Positions 9,567-16,596 of a DNA stretch of 64,000 nt are shown here, one piece after another. The DNA is from Pseudomarimonas arenosa (GTDB taxonomy: Bacteria > Pseudomonadota > Gammaproteobacteria > Xanthomonadales > Xanthomonadaceae). The DNA is taken from assembly GCF_014841215.1 (NCBI RefSeq), contig NZ_JACYTR010000002.1, positions 124,001 through 188,000 on the forward strand. Reading direction: 5' to 3'. The notes beneath the pieces are model-generated. The model was not told where the DNA came from. It saw only the letters and a program-made list of their open reading frames with translations, and made no database searches. How positions within the stretch are numbered: the first letter of the stretch is position 1; every line of letters begins with the position of its first letter. A program made the position numbers and the translations under genes.

Positions 9567-10400
9567 CTACAGCAACGCCCCGTGAGGAAGTGCTTCTGGT
9601 TCGTAAACGGCCAATAGGTACTCAGGCGGTGCTTGGGTGTCCACATCGATCGCGGCGCCTCGGGCTTGAATCACAAATTTCGATAGCGGTAGCCGTACCT
9701 CGAAGACACGCATGACGGTCCCGGCCAGGCATTCATCCCGAACCAACTGTTCTTGCTCCCGGTTCAAATGCGGGTGCGGTCGCAACCTAAGCTCGATCAC
9801 CCTGTTCCACTCTCGATCGCTCTCTGGCCCTGGCATTTCGGTTGCCACGGGGTCCTCCACCCTGGCAATGCGACCCAAGTTGAAATCCCGGAACCCCTCC
9901 GCCATTCCGCAATAAGCACGAACATGCCAACGCGGTCCCGCCTGAATAAATGCGTGTGGACGAATCGTGCGCGGATGCTTCACTGGATTGGACAGCGATC
10001 GATATTCGATATCAATTTGCTTTCCCTCACGAATCGCGATGTGAATCCGCGAAAAACTCCAGCGTTTGACATCGGTGCCGTTCTGCTGAATCGACACTAG
10101 CTGGACACCCGCTCGCAACCCTTTTGCCGGCAGCGAGCCCACCAAACCTTCGTACTCCTCAAATTTCCCTTCAGTGAGGTGCGGTCTCGCATAGGGCGTC
10201 ACGATATACGCGCGCGCCGTAAGGTCGTACCTACAGTTGTCCGGCACCGACTCGACATGCGCTGCCATGTCACGGCTCAGAACCGTGCCGTGAACTTCAA
10301 ACAATTCGGCCAGACGAGCGCGCGACACCTGCCCTGCCCACAGCAGCAGGTTCTCAACCGCTCGTAGTCGTTCTTGATGGCCGATTGAACTCTTGGGCAT
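9567..10400 (-). CDS. WYL-domain transcriptional regulator, BrxR/CapW-like
   Basis: A 277-residue regulator. The N-terminal ~80 residues form a winged helix (ERLRAVENLLLWAGQVSRAR, LAELFEVHGTVLSRDMAAHV), the middle holds a WYL domain (REGKQIDIEYRSLSNPV, then HPRTIRPHAFIQAGPRWHVR, RDFNLGRIARV), and the last ~80 residues a WCX-like end (VMRVFEVRLPLSKFVIQARG). This order and length match the BrxR/CapW group, repressors that guard phage-defence operons and respond through the WYL pocket. ATG 10400 has AAGGGAA upstream, and a perfect 10-bp inverted repeat lies 25 bases before it. The defence genes it would normally control are not next to it: a Tn3 transposase follows directly, so the locus may have been split. 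Confidence 0.85.
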   Translation of the reverse strand: MPKSSIGHQERLRAVENLLLWAGQVSRARLAELFEVHGTVLSRDMAAHVESVPDNCRYDLTARAYIVTPYARPHLTEGKFEEYEGLVGSLPAKGLRAGVQLVSIQQNGTDVKRWSFSRIHIAIREGKQIDIEYRSLSNPVKHPRTIRPHAFIQAGPRWHVRAYCGMAEGFRDFNLGRIARVEDPVATEMPGPESDREWNRVIELRLRPHPHLNREQEQLVRDECLAGTVMRVFEVRLPLSKFVIQARGAAIDVDTQAPPEYLLAVYEPEALPHGALL

Positions 10401-10424
10401 CAGGTTCCCTTCGAATGATTTTCA

Positions 10425-10458
10425 GGACGCATAAAACTATCGGTAGCGTTATGCGTCC
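10425..10458. promoter_or_regulatory. Operator-like inverted repeat upstream of the WYL regulator
   Basis: GGACGCATAA at 10425-10434 and its exact complement TTATGCGTCC at 10449-10458 are separated by 14 bases. The repeat begins 25 bases before the WYL gene's start. BrxR and CapW proteins bind long inverted repeats in this position, so this is probably the autoregulatory operator. Confidence 0.7.
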
Positions 10459-10823
10459 CTAATCTAATTGGACGTACTGAGCGCCAACGTGGAGCGTGAG
10501 TTGGTAGCGCCCCTGTTCGATCAGATGCCGAACGGCACCTTCAGTCCACTCGGGTTCGCCCATTGCTCTGCCGGTTCAACCGCTAGTTCTTGAGTGCCGT
10601 CGCCGGCAAGCAAACGTTCCGCAAAGGTTCTCCGCGGCGCAATGACCGGTACTGCCAAAGGACAGGCAACTGCCCGTCGGCTGTCTAATGAAGCGCCGCC
10701 GCTGCAGCCGGTGAATCGAGTCTGGCCGACTTTGCTTGAGAGATCACGACATTGTCGCCCAATAAATTGGCGATGGCCGACAGCCTAGAGGCCAGTCGCC
10801 GAGCAATTCCCCCAATGAGCCAA
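10459..10823. other. Stretch without a recognised gene
   Basis: Between the WYL operator and the antitoxin gene I find only short minus-strand frames: a 34-codon frame at 10459-10563 and a 50-codon frame starting at 10837, overlapping the antitoxin end. Neither resembles a known protein. The toxin gene that usually follows the antitoxin is not here in any frame. Confidence 0.4.
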
Positions 10824-11198
10824 TCACGCGGTTTCATGATCGAGGTATTCGCGCACTCTTGATAATGCGCTGATGTCACCGCTCAGCATGAATTCCAGCG
10901 CCGATGCGCCTTGAAAGAGCGACCCGCTGTTAGGTCGTCTCACCCATTCGTCCGCTTGGGTCGGCTGCTCAAATAGCGTGTTCAGCGACCGATAGATTCC
11001 GAGCAGATAGGAAATGCGGGTCAGGGTGTCGGCTGATACAGCGTCTAGCGCTGAGTGTCTCCAATGCTCGAAAGTTCGCTGGTCGGGATGACCAAGCAGG
11101 GCCTTGGCTTCGTTGTCATCGAGACGCCAGGCTTGGGCGAGTCGAAAGAAAGCGGTCAAAGCAGAGCGAGCCAAATAAGGGGCGGAGGGCAGGTTCAC
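10824..11198 (-). CDS. MbcA/ParS/Xre-type antitoxin, toxin not found
   Basis: A 124-residue protein with the layout of antitoxins that partner RES-domain toxins: an Xre-like N-terminal part (ALTAFFRLAQAWRLDDNEAK, ALLGHPDQRTFEHWR) and a C-terminal toxin-binding domain (TLTRISYLLGIYRSLNTLF; then DEWVRRPNSGSLFQGASALE; ending in SALSRVREYLDHE). The start is GTG 11198. RES toxin genes normally follow within a few bases on the same strand. Here the downstream 365 bases hold no RES-like sequence. The antitoxin is therefore an orphan, either a decay product or a solitary regulator. Family recognition is from pattern only. Confidence 0.7.
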   Translation of the reverse strand: MNLPSAPYLARSALTAFFRLAQAWRLDDNEAKALLGHPDQRTFEHWRHSALDAVSADTLTRISYLLGIYRSLNTLFEQPTQADEWVRRPNSGSLFQGASALEFMLSGDISALSRVREYLDHETA

Positions 11199-11589
11199 TC
11201 GAGAACTCTCAATGTGTCATTGGTGGTCGTCGGTGGCCCGTCTGGGAAGAGGGTGTCGCGCAGCCTGTCCGCTCTCGGCTCAGCTGTCATCGATAGGCTC
11301 CGCGCCAATGTCGCCGAAGACCCACGCGACTCCTGCTACGCCGGCTGCGGCATCTCCGGCCAGCGAGCCAGTCAAGAGGCAACGTCGAAGCGCACTGCTT
11401 GCGGCACCGCCGACTCGTCGAGGATGTCCGGCGCAATGCGTAAAAGTTGGGACGTGGTTGGGGAGCATGTCGTGTGGCGGTCACCAGTCACAGGAAATCT
11501 CACGTGGCCAGCCCCAACTCTATACCTCTTCGCCGCGGGGCTGTCTTCCGGTCCTCAATGCTCGTTCATTCCGGACTTTTGCTCAGAAC
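11199..11589. other. Stretch without a recognised gene
   Basis: Frames on both strands are short or lack starts and none resembles a known family. A minus-strand frame at 11280-11468 has a Gly/Ala-rich hydrophobic tail but no ribosome binding site. The next feature is the palindrome at 11590. Confidence 0.4.
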
Positions 11590-11753
11590 GTAGGAAAAGT
11601 CCTACATCGATTGCCCAGGTTGCCTGACTGATCTTGGCCGCACGGATTGGCATTCTGAAACCGCCCCGGAAGCCCAAGCAGGAATCCTGACCTGGCAGGC
11701 AACCACCAGGAAAAGCTGTGCCTGGGCATCCTCCTACTTAGCAGGATGATCCC
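11590..11753 (+). promoter_or_regulatory. Palindrome GTAGGA-AAAG-TCCTAC and conserved leader, copy 1
   Basis: A perfect 6+4+6 palindrome at 11590-11605 lies 149 bases before the start of the DUF2188-like gene. The same palindrome lies 150 bases before its paralogue at 28047. The leader between them is also similar in pieces (GTT.CC.GAC.GAT, CCGCCCCG, GGCAGGCAA.CACC, AAGCTG). In this copy GGTTGCCTG near the 5' end can pair with CAGGCAACC near the 3' end. The palindrome has the TGTRRG-N6-CYTACA shape bound by some NarL/FixJ-type response regulators. The last bases AGGATGAT form the ribosome binding site. Confidence 0.55.
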
Positions 11754-12164
11754 ATGATTCGCTACTACGTTCTCCGTGTCGATGATCAGTATTGCGTGCG
11801 CCGAGAAGGCGTCGCCAAGGGCTTGCACCCGTCCGAGGCTCGCGCCATCCAAGCCGCTAAGTTCATGGCGGCCGTTGAAGCGAGCAAATTGACAACGAAC
11901 TGCGAGGTCGTGGTTGAGTCTTCCACCGGAAAGCTCCTACCACTGCAAACCTTTTCGGCTACCGATCCGGAATTGGCATCGCGGTGTGATCGACAAGGGT
12001 CGGTATTTCCCCGCCCATTCAATGCTGGCGCCAGTGTTTCAAGATCACCTCTGCCATTTCATCTTCCTGACAATAGAGATAGGCAGTTGGCACCCCAAGG
12101 GCCTCCGCCATCCGCACGACCATTTGAAACTTCGGTTCGTGGACGGCACGCTCGTACTGGTTAA
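11754..12164 (+). CDS. DUF2188-like small protein, copy 1; 3' end doubtful
   Basis: The first ~75 residues (MIRYYVLRVDDQYCVRREGV, then AIQAAKFMAAVEASKLT and VVVESSTGKL) align with the 90-residue protein at 28047: RYYV, VRREG, AxQAAKFMAxVEAxKL and the following V.E...G.L pattern. This layout resembles DUF2188, a small beta-alpha-beta fold of unknown role. Start ATG 11754 has a clear AGGATGAT. Beyond about residue 75 similarity stops and the frame reads on for 60 residues over the oppositely oriented XRE gene, which is unlikely to be real. A one-base shift near 11,975-11,985 would end the protein at GIAV, close to the paralogue's length. The gene is probably damaged at its 3' end. Confidence 0.6.
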   Translation: MIRYYVLRVDDQYCVRREGVAKGLHPSEARAIQAAKFMAAVEASKLTTNCEVVVESSTGKLLPLQTFSATDPELASRCDRQGSVFPRPFNAGASVSRSPLPFHLPDNRDRQLAPQGPPPSARPFETSVRGRHARTG

Positions 12165-12294
12165 TTCGGGCACTCGCAACCGACGGGTCAAGCCCTGCCA
12201 ACTCTCCCAATCTGGACTGAGATAGGCCAATCGCCTCCCTGGCTTCGCGAATACGGCTCGGAAGTGGGCTGATCGACTTTGGGCGACGTGACAA
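12019..12294 (-). CDS. XRE-family transcriptional regulator
   Basis: A 91-residue protein made almost only of a Cro/C1-type helix-turn-helix: SRIREAREAIGLSQSRLGEL, then DPSVASARINQYERAVHEPK with the recognition helix around SVASARINQYERA, and ALGVPTAYLYCQEDEMAEVI at the end. Start is TTG 12294; no ATG lies in frame before the domain. It faces away from the 263-residue gene at 12376 with a perfect 17-bp palindrome between them, so it most likely represses that gene and itself. It overlaps the doubtful tail of the DUF2188-like gene. Confidence 0.8.
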   Translation of the reverse strand: MSRRPKSISPLPSRIREAREAIGLSQSRLGELAGLDPSVASARINQYERAVHEPKFQMVVRMAEALGVPTAYLYCQEDEMAEVILKHWRQH

Positions 12295-12350
12295 GCGGTT
12301 GTCCAGAGGAATACTCCGGACGAGGCTCCCAATCTCACGCGAGATGCGAT

Positions 12351-12367
12351 ACTAAGATTTTCTTAGT
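12351..12367. promoter_or_regulatory. 17-bp palindrome between divergent XRE and unknown gene
   Basis: ACTAAGATTTTCTTAGT is a perfect inverted repeat (7-bp arms, 3-base centre). It lies 57 bases upstream of the XRE start and 9 bases before the likely TTG start of the plus-strand gene, the expected place for an XRE operator that blocks both promoters. Confidence 0.65.
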
Positions 12368-12375
12368 GTCCAGCC

Positions 12376-13167
12376 TTGACCAGATTCACCGAACCGAAGC
12401 GCTGCGGCGATCCCCCTCGTTCCTTGGATGGTCTGACCCCCTTGGAGGTCGCGTGTTTGCTCGCCCTGATCAGTGCCAACCACCAACCCAACCGCTCATT
12501 CGCTCCCACGCTTCGACTGACAGCAGAACTGCTGGAGCGTTTGGCAATTAGGGGGGTGATAGAACTGCCTTGGCCTGACAAGCGCTGGCTGACGGCGTCG
12601 CAAGGCAAACATACGCTGCCCTTCGAATTGTTGGACTGGCGGTATTGCTGGGCGGCGTACCCCGAGGCTGGACTGGCAGAGCTGCTGGAGGAACAACTCA
12701 AAGAGCACGATTGGCGAGTTGATTGCCCTGAAAGCCGGTTCGAGCTCTGGTCAGAACTGTGTTTCGCAGAGATTGAGAACTACGCCGCGTACCAGTTGGA
12801 AAAGCACCAGATGGATCCGGAGTGGGCTTTCGATATTGAGTGGATGCGGCGGCAGGTCGGACGCAGATCGCTTGCTCGTTGGAAGTACATCGTTTGGGCT
12901 GGGGTGAGGCGCGGAACCCAGGAAAAAGCGAAGGTAGGTGCTACAAATTTGTCCATCCGGCAAGCCATTCGAACAGAGTACATTCGGCGCCAGGACTTCG
13001 TTCAAGGAGACTCGACTTTTGGCGCGTTCGTGCCAAACCAGAAGCGCCCCTTCTCGGTTCTATGTGAGATTTTGGTCCTTTGCGTGCTGCCCATTGGCGA
13101 CAGTTACTGGACAGTCGTGCCTTCCGACTGGGCGGAGTCGATGATGGTCTCCCCCGGGGTCGTTTGA
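12376..13167 (+). CDS. Uncharacterised 263-residue protein, XRE-controlled
   Basis: I do not recognise this family. The frame opens with TTG 12376; there is no ATG near the start and no clear ribosome binding site, so the message may be leaderless or the start may lie further in. Residues ~20-90 (LTPLEVACLLALISANHQPN, LTAELLERLAIRGVIELPWP, then WLTASQ) look like a winged-helix unit, with the pattern of a helix pair followed by a beta wing. The rest is rich in Trp, Glu and Arg with no membrane segment. It is divergent from an XRE repressor across a perfect palindrome, the layout of toxin-like or defence genes kept silent until needed. Function unknown. Confidence 0.6.
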   Translation: MTRFTEPKRCGDPPRSLDGLTPLEVACLLALISANHQPNRSFAPTLRLTAELLERLAIRGVIELPWPDKRWLTASQGKHTLPFELLDWRYCWAAYPEAGLAELLEEQLKEHDWRVDCPESRFELWSELCFAEIENYAAYQLEKHQMDPEWAFDIEWMRRQVGRRSLARWKYIVWAGVRRGTQEKAKVGATNLSIRQAIRTEYIRRQDFVQGDSTFGAFVPNQKRPFSVLCEILVLCVLPIGDSYWTVVPSDWAESMMVSPGVV

Positions 13168-13456
13168 ATGACTTTCCCAACGGAGTGTTCAAATCGGGTG
13201 GCGTCGAGTCCGTCTCACCGTTCGAATGATTTGAAACCCCTGGCCGTAGCTTGGCGATTCCAGGAGCAGACTTTATCCAGACGCCAACTTTTCGCGTAGA
13301 TCGCCAGTTCGCTGATGTATACGAGGCAACGTCTGCCAGCGTCGGTGGGTACTGATCCAAGACCACCAGCGTGATCAACGAACCCCGGAGGTCAGGTCAA
13401 TCCTTGGCAGCAGTCGGATCGGATTCTGGCCCAGCAGCTGAGGGAGGCCTTTCGCG

Positions 13457-13678
13457 TTACCGCTCGACAGCGTCCGTGTCAGGATGACCTGCGCCAATCG
13501 TGATTCTATGAGTAGCCCCGAATTTGCCCGCCTTGACCAGGCGAATGGCCTCAAGCAACTCGGCACCGAGGTCGCGACGGGAGTCGCGTTCGATCAACTG
13601 GTCGTCAGTTAGCATCGCGGCGCCGCGGCCTCTCGCCCCAAGATCTTTGACCAGTTCCAATTTCGAGTCGCGCTTCAA
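13457..13678 (-). CDS. Possible truncated HigA/NadS-type antitoxin
   Basis: A 73-residue frame whose middle (RRDLGAELLEAIRLVKAGKF) resembles the N-terminal helix found in HigA/NadS-type antitoxins just before their helix-turn-helix. The expected HTH does not follow; the frame ends within 25 residues and no shifted frame supplies it. An internal start at the Met of MLTDDQLIERDS would give the usual beginning. It overlaps the next gene's stop by 4 bases. I read it as a decayed antitoxin next to another small remnant gene. Confidence 0.4.
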   Translation of the reverse strand: MKRDSKLELVKDLGARGRGAAMLTDDQLIERDSRRDLGAELLEAIRLVKAGKFGATHRITIGAGHPDTDAVER

Positions 13679-13887
13679 AGACGTGGCTGATGAGGTTGAT
13701 GTTCCGTTTCCACCGGCGTGCTCTTGCCGTCCATCTGCCGCTCCTCCAATACCGACTTTTGCAGCGCTTCAGTCATGCGCTGCAGGTTGCGGCGCAGCTC
13801 GGCAAACGACTCGCCGCTGGGACGGGCTTCGCGCAACCTCCAAGCGGCGATCTTGCCGCCGTCGTAGTGCACTTCGCGTAGACCCAA
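13675..13887 (-). CDS. Small conserved protein often found beside antitoxins
   Basis: The product reads GLREVHYDGGKIAAWRLREA, then GESFAELRRNLQRMTEALQK and ends soon after. This pattern (an E-V-x-Y-D core, a loop, then ETxEELRxxLxxMLEAL) is that of a small family of unknown role seen near toxin-antitoxin genes. Homologous sequence continues upstream of TTG 13887 in the same frame (VRRVEGGEAVL) as far as a stop at 13963, with no ATG or GTG, so the true start is unclear or lost. Recognition is from memory of the pattern and is tentative. Confidence 0.4.
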   Translation of the reverse strand: MGLREVHYDGGKIAAWRLREARPSGESFAELRRNLQRMTEALQKSVLEERQMDGKSTPVETEHQPHQPRL

Positions 13888-13913
13888 TACCGCTTCCCCG
13901 CCCTCTACGCGCC

Positions 13914-14132
13914 TTACGAAGGGTAGTTCCAGTGCCGCGCCGGCGTTTTGGTGTTCGGCGCTTTAACAGCGTCGGGCTTGTTTGACTGCATGATCCGTTC
14001 GATGTCGGCCACGGCATCGCCAAGTTCGCCAAACGATTCGACGGCCTGCTCGCCCCGCCACTTAGCAAGCTCTTCACGCAAACACTGTTCCTTCCGGCCT
14101 GCATCGAGTCTTGCATCCCAATCACGCACCAC
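13914..14132 (-). CDS. Unknown small protein, doubtful
   Basis: A 72-residue frame from a GTG at 14132, with no obvious ribosome binding site. The product is charged and helical (QCLREELAKWRGEQAVESFG, ELGDAVADIERIMQSN) and ends HWNYPS. It overlaps the upstream extension of the next frame. It could be a remnant of a longer gene. I recognise nothing in it. Confidence 0.25.
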   Translation of the reverse strand: MVRDWDARLDAGRKEQCLREELAKWRGEQAVESFGELGDAVADIERIMQSNKPDAVKAPNTKTPARHWNYPS

Positions 14133-14277
14133 CGATGACGCGGCTGTTTGCAGCAGTGGCTGGATTGCGTTGGCCTCGCCTAGCCCACCTCAGCCCCGAA
14201 GGGGGCAGAAGGGTTGTCGAAGTCAAAGAGTCAAAGCTCAATCGCCACAAAGCTCACGCCTCGTCTGACTTGTGGAG

Positions 14278-14499
14278 TTAGATTCGGACGTACCGCCAAG
14301 TGGTCAGCCCCATCGCTTTGGCCCAGTGCTTGGCAGTGTCCCTGTCTCCAGCCAACACCCGGCCTCGGAGATTGAGCACTTCGCTGAGCGTGAATGGGAT
14401 AGGCGGATCGCCTTGGCGCCAAGCACTGGCAGCAGCATCGTCGAAGGAATACCACCGAACGGTGCTCTCGGTGGTGGCGAGTACGATCGAGCTCGGCAT
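14278..14499 (-). CDS. Small protein, third gene of the ApeA-like operon
   Basis: A 73-residue protein starting two bases after the stop of the 175-residue gene, so it is almost certainly in the same operon. It reads MPSSIVLATTESTVRWYSFD and later NLRGRVLAGDRDTAKHWAKA. No signal peptide, membrane segment or known motif is visible. The close spacing is the only support for a joint role. It ends 120 bases before unrelated remnants. Confidence 0.55.
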   Translation of the reverse strand: MPSSIVLATTESTVRWYSFDDAAASAWRQGDPPIPFTLSEVLNLRGRVLAGDRDTAKHWAKAMGLTTWRYVRI

Positions 14500-14501
14500 G
14501 G

Positions 14502-15029
14502 CTATTCCTTCTCTCTCTCGGCGGCCTTGATAGCTTTCGGCATGCGCTCTCTGGCTTGGCGAGGCGTGGCGTTGAACTCTGGTGGGATGATGTAGGGCGG
14601 CTCCGCCGTGATCTCGCCGTCATCTAGTTCGATGATCTCGATGCCTTCTCTTCCTGGCCTGGGCCAAGCGAAGAATGGACCATCTGGTGCCTGTGCGTAG
14701 AAGTCGCCCGTGCTCGCCTCGCAATGCGGACAGTGATTCATGAAGTAGCCCATCTCTGACGTCTGACTGAAAGCGAGGTGATAGGTCGGCAGATGCCGAT
14801 GCACCAGAGCTTCGAGCTCGGGCGACATCGATGTCACCCGCTGCAACGCAGCCGGATCGCCGAACGGCAACCAGCGCGGCGGCTCTGCTTCGTCGAGCCA
14901 GGCCTCGGTGTGAGATTGGCCCGCGAGGGCGCCGACCCGGAGCGTCCCGGCGCACTTCCAGCAGTGCATGTCTGCGAGCAATAGCAGCAGAGCGCCGCGA
15001 ATGTTGTGGTCTGGGATCTCCGTACTCAT
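14502..15029 (-). CDS. Zinc-ribbon-like unknown protein in the ApeA-like operon
   Basis: A 175-residue protein with four cysteines in two pairs: C-W-K-C (HCWKCAGTL) near residue 24 and C-P-H-C (NHCPHCEAS) near residue 100, the usual pattern of a bound zinc. The segment between holds RWLPFGDPAALQ and the region after HCEAS contains DFYAQAPDGPFFAWP. The start ATG overlaps the stop of the HEPN gene by four bases (ATGA), which implies coupled translation. Proteins of this type with paired CxxC are known from many genomes but I cannot give a function. A partner or accessory of the HEPN protein is the simplest reading. Confidence 0.65.
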   Translation of the reverse strand: MSTEIPDHNIRGALLLLLADMHCWKCAGTLRVGALAGQSHTEAWLDEAEPPRWLPFGDPAALQRVTSMSPELEALVHRHLPTYHLAFSQTSEMGYFMNHCPHCEASTGDFYAQAPDGPFFAWPRPGREGIEIIELDDGEITAEPPYIIPPEFNATPRQARERMPKAIKAAEREKE

Positions 15030-16384
15030 GCGACCGAACCCTTGATAGCTGGTGGCCCATCACCAAACCAAGCGATGGGCCAGCCTGGTGCGGTGAAGTC
15101 ACGATGCTGTCCGCGGTAGCCAACAACGACGAAGAGCAACCGATAGAACAGCCCAAGGCACCTGTAATACTTGTCGACAGCGCCCTGCAAGGCCTCATAC
15201 GACGAGTCGTCAACGTCGCCGCCGTGCGCTGCATGGTTCCGCAACGAGACCCATGCCTTCACTTCATTTGCGGTGATGAATCCTTGCTCCTGAATCCGCG
15301 TGAGGACTTGTTTCGGCCCAGGCTTTACAGCCCCACCAAGACTGGAAAGCGCCCGGTGCTTAACACGCTCTGCCATGCCTGATCTCTGCACGATGTCCTT
15401 GGCCTTCTCGATGGCATCGATGAACTCGGTGTCCATGTCGACCTCCGACGCGAACAGGTCCATGACCACCGCCTCGATGTTGACGCCAATCACCAATGGC
15501 CCGATGTCCAGGTCGCTCGCCGTCCGAAGCGTTCGGTGCCAAACCGTTTGCAGTGTGTCGAAGGAGTCTTGCTCTGCTGGGGGTGAGTGCTTGGTTCCGC
15601 GTAGGTACCTTGCGATGAAGTGGTGCGAGTGTGCAGCATCCGGCGCAAGGTCAGAGAGAGGCCTTGCCAGGGAAGCCGTCCAGCCAGGACGACGTTGCGT
15701 CCTCAATCGTCGGATGCGCTTGCCGGCCTCACCGATCATCACCAGGACAGGATCGATGGCCGTTCCGCACAGCACGGAGATCGCTCCAAGGAAACGCCAG
15801 AAATCATCGCCAACTGGGCCGCCCTTGACGGTGAACGAGATGTCGAGTTGATCCTCCCGTTGATGTAGCTTCCAGGCGTAACGCTCACTCTCGCCTTCGA
15901 AGATGTCTGTCTTGATCGAGCTCTCGGTCTTGGTGACCTTGTGCCACGGCAGCTTGAAGGTCCCAGGCACGAACGCATGTGCTGTTGAGCTGGGTACCTT
16001 GTTTCCGTAGTCCTCGCTGGCTTCGATGGCTCGGACGCGAGCTTGGACATAGGTACTGTTGACCCCGTACGAACATTCGATGGAAAGCCTCTCGGCCTTC
16101 CAAGTCACCCCGTGCTGGTCGACTCCCGTGAAGTCGTAGTAGTTCGAATCCGGGTGAATCTTTCCCGGGGTGACCTCCAAGGCGTCGAAGAACTCCCGTA
16201 TGCCTTCAATCTCGCCGCGTGGCGCCGCGAACAGCCGCAGGTGCAGCGACTTGTCCTGCCGCTGTGTCAGGAGTGCTGGGCCGGCGTACACGCGAGGCTC
16301 ATCGGTGTCCAGTTGGCGAAGCTCGCAGTCTGCAAGCGGTATCTCGAATGTGCCGTGGAACAACGCATCCTGTTCCTTCTTGTC
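15026..16384 (-). CDS. ApeA-like HEPN protein, candidate abortive-infection effector
   Basis: A 452-residue protein with the layout of ApeA: a large N-terminal beta-rich domain (FHGTFEIPLADCELRQL; then FFDALEVTPGKIHPD; FVPGTFKLPWHKVTK) and a C-terminal helical HEPN domain. The HEPN signature R-N-H-A-A-H (Rx4H, about residues 382-387, in VSLRNHAAHGG) is intact; in HEPN RNases Arg and His form the active site. ATG 16384 is preferred because AGGA precedes it; the frame extends to a TTG at 16438. It leads an operon with a CxxC protein and a 73-residue protein and is divergent from the NucS-type gene. ApeA itself acts alone, so the extra genes are unusual. ApeA assignment is from domain pattern. 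Confidence 0.7.
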   Translation of the reverse strand, partial: DKKEQDALFHGTFEIPLADCELRQLDTDEPRVYAGPALLTQRQDKSLHLRLFAAPRGEIEGIREFFDALEVTPGKIHPDSNYYDFTGVDQHGVTWKAERLSIECSYGVNSTYVQARVRAIEASEDYGNKVPSSTAHAFVPGTFKLPWHKVTKTESSIKTDIFEGESERYAWKLHQREDQLDISFTVKGGPVGDDFWRFLGAISVLCGTAIDPVLVMIGEAGKRIRRLRTQRRPGWTASLARPLSDLAPDAAHSHHFIARYLRGTKHSPPAEQDSFDTLQTVWHRTLRTASDLDIGPLVIGVNIEAVVMDLFASEVDMDTEFIDAIEKAKDIVQRSGMAERVKHRALSSLGGAVKPGPKQVLTRIQEQGFITANEVKAWVSLRNHAAHGGDVDDSSYEALQGAVDKYYRCLGLFYRLLFVVVGYRGQHRDFTAPGWPIAWFGDGPPAIKGSVA

Positions 16385-16596
16385 CATACCGTCCTGGTCT
16401 TCGGCCTCAGCGGGAGCAACCACGATAGTGCAGGGCAAGGGGTGCTAGAACAACTGCCGCGTGGTGCCACAATCCTAGACATGATGGAGGCAAGAAAGTC
16501 CTAGATGCGCCGCAGCAAAACAGCGCGAGTTGCTCGAGGCAGAGCAGTTCGACGACAGTTGGACAAAGCCTGCATGGGCGGGCATGAGGTGGAACC

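Noticed and set aside
10459-10836. A RES-domain toxin gene after the antitoxin
   Set aside because: No frame contains the expected RES residues or length; only 34- and 50-codon frames exist.
11754-12164. The last 60 residues of the DUF2188-like frame as real protein
   Set aside because: They lie antisense to a well-supported XRE gene and have no counterpart in the paralogue at 28047.
15026-16438. TTG 16438 as the HEPN gene start
   Set aside because: ATG 16384 has a better ribosome binding site and gives the expected N-terminus.
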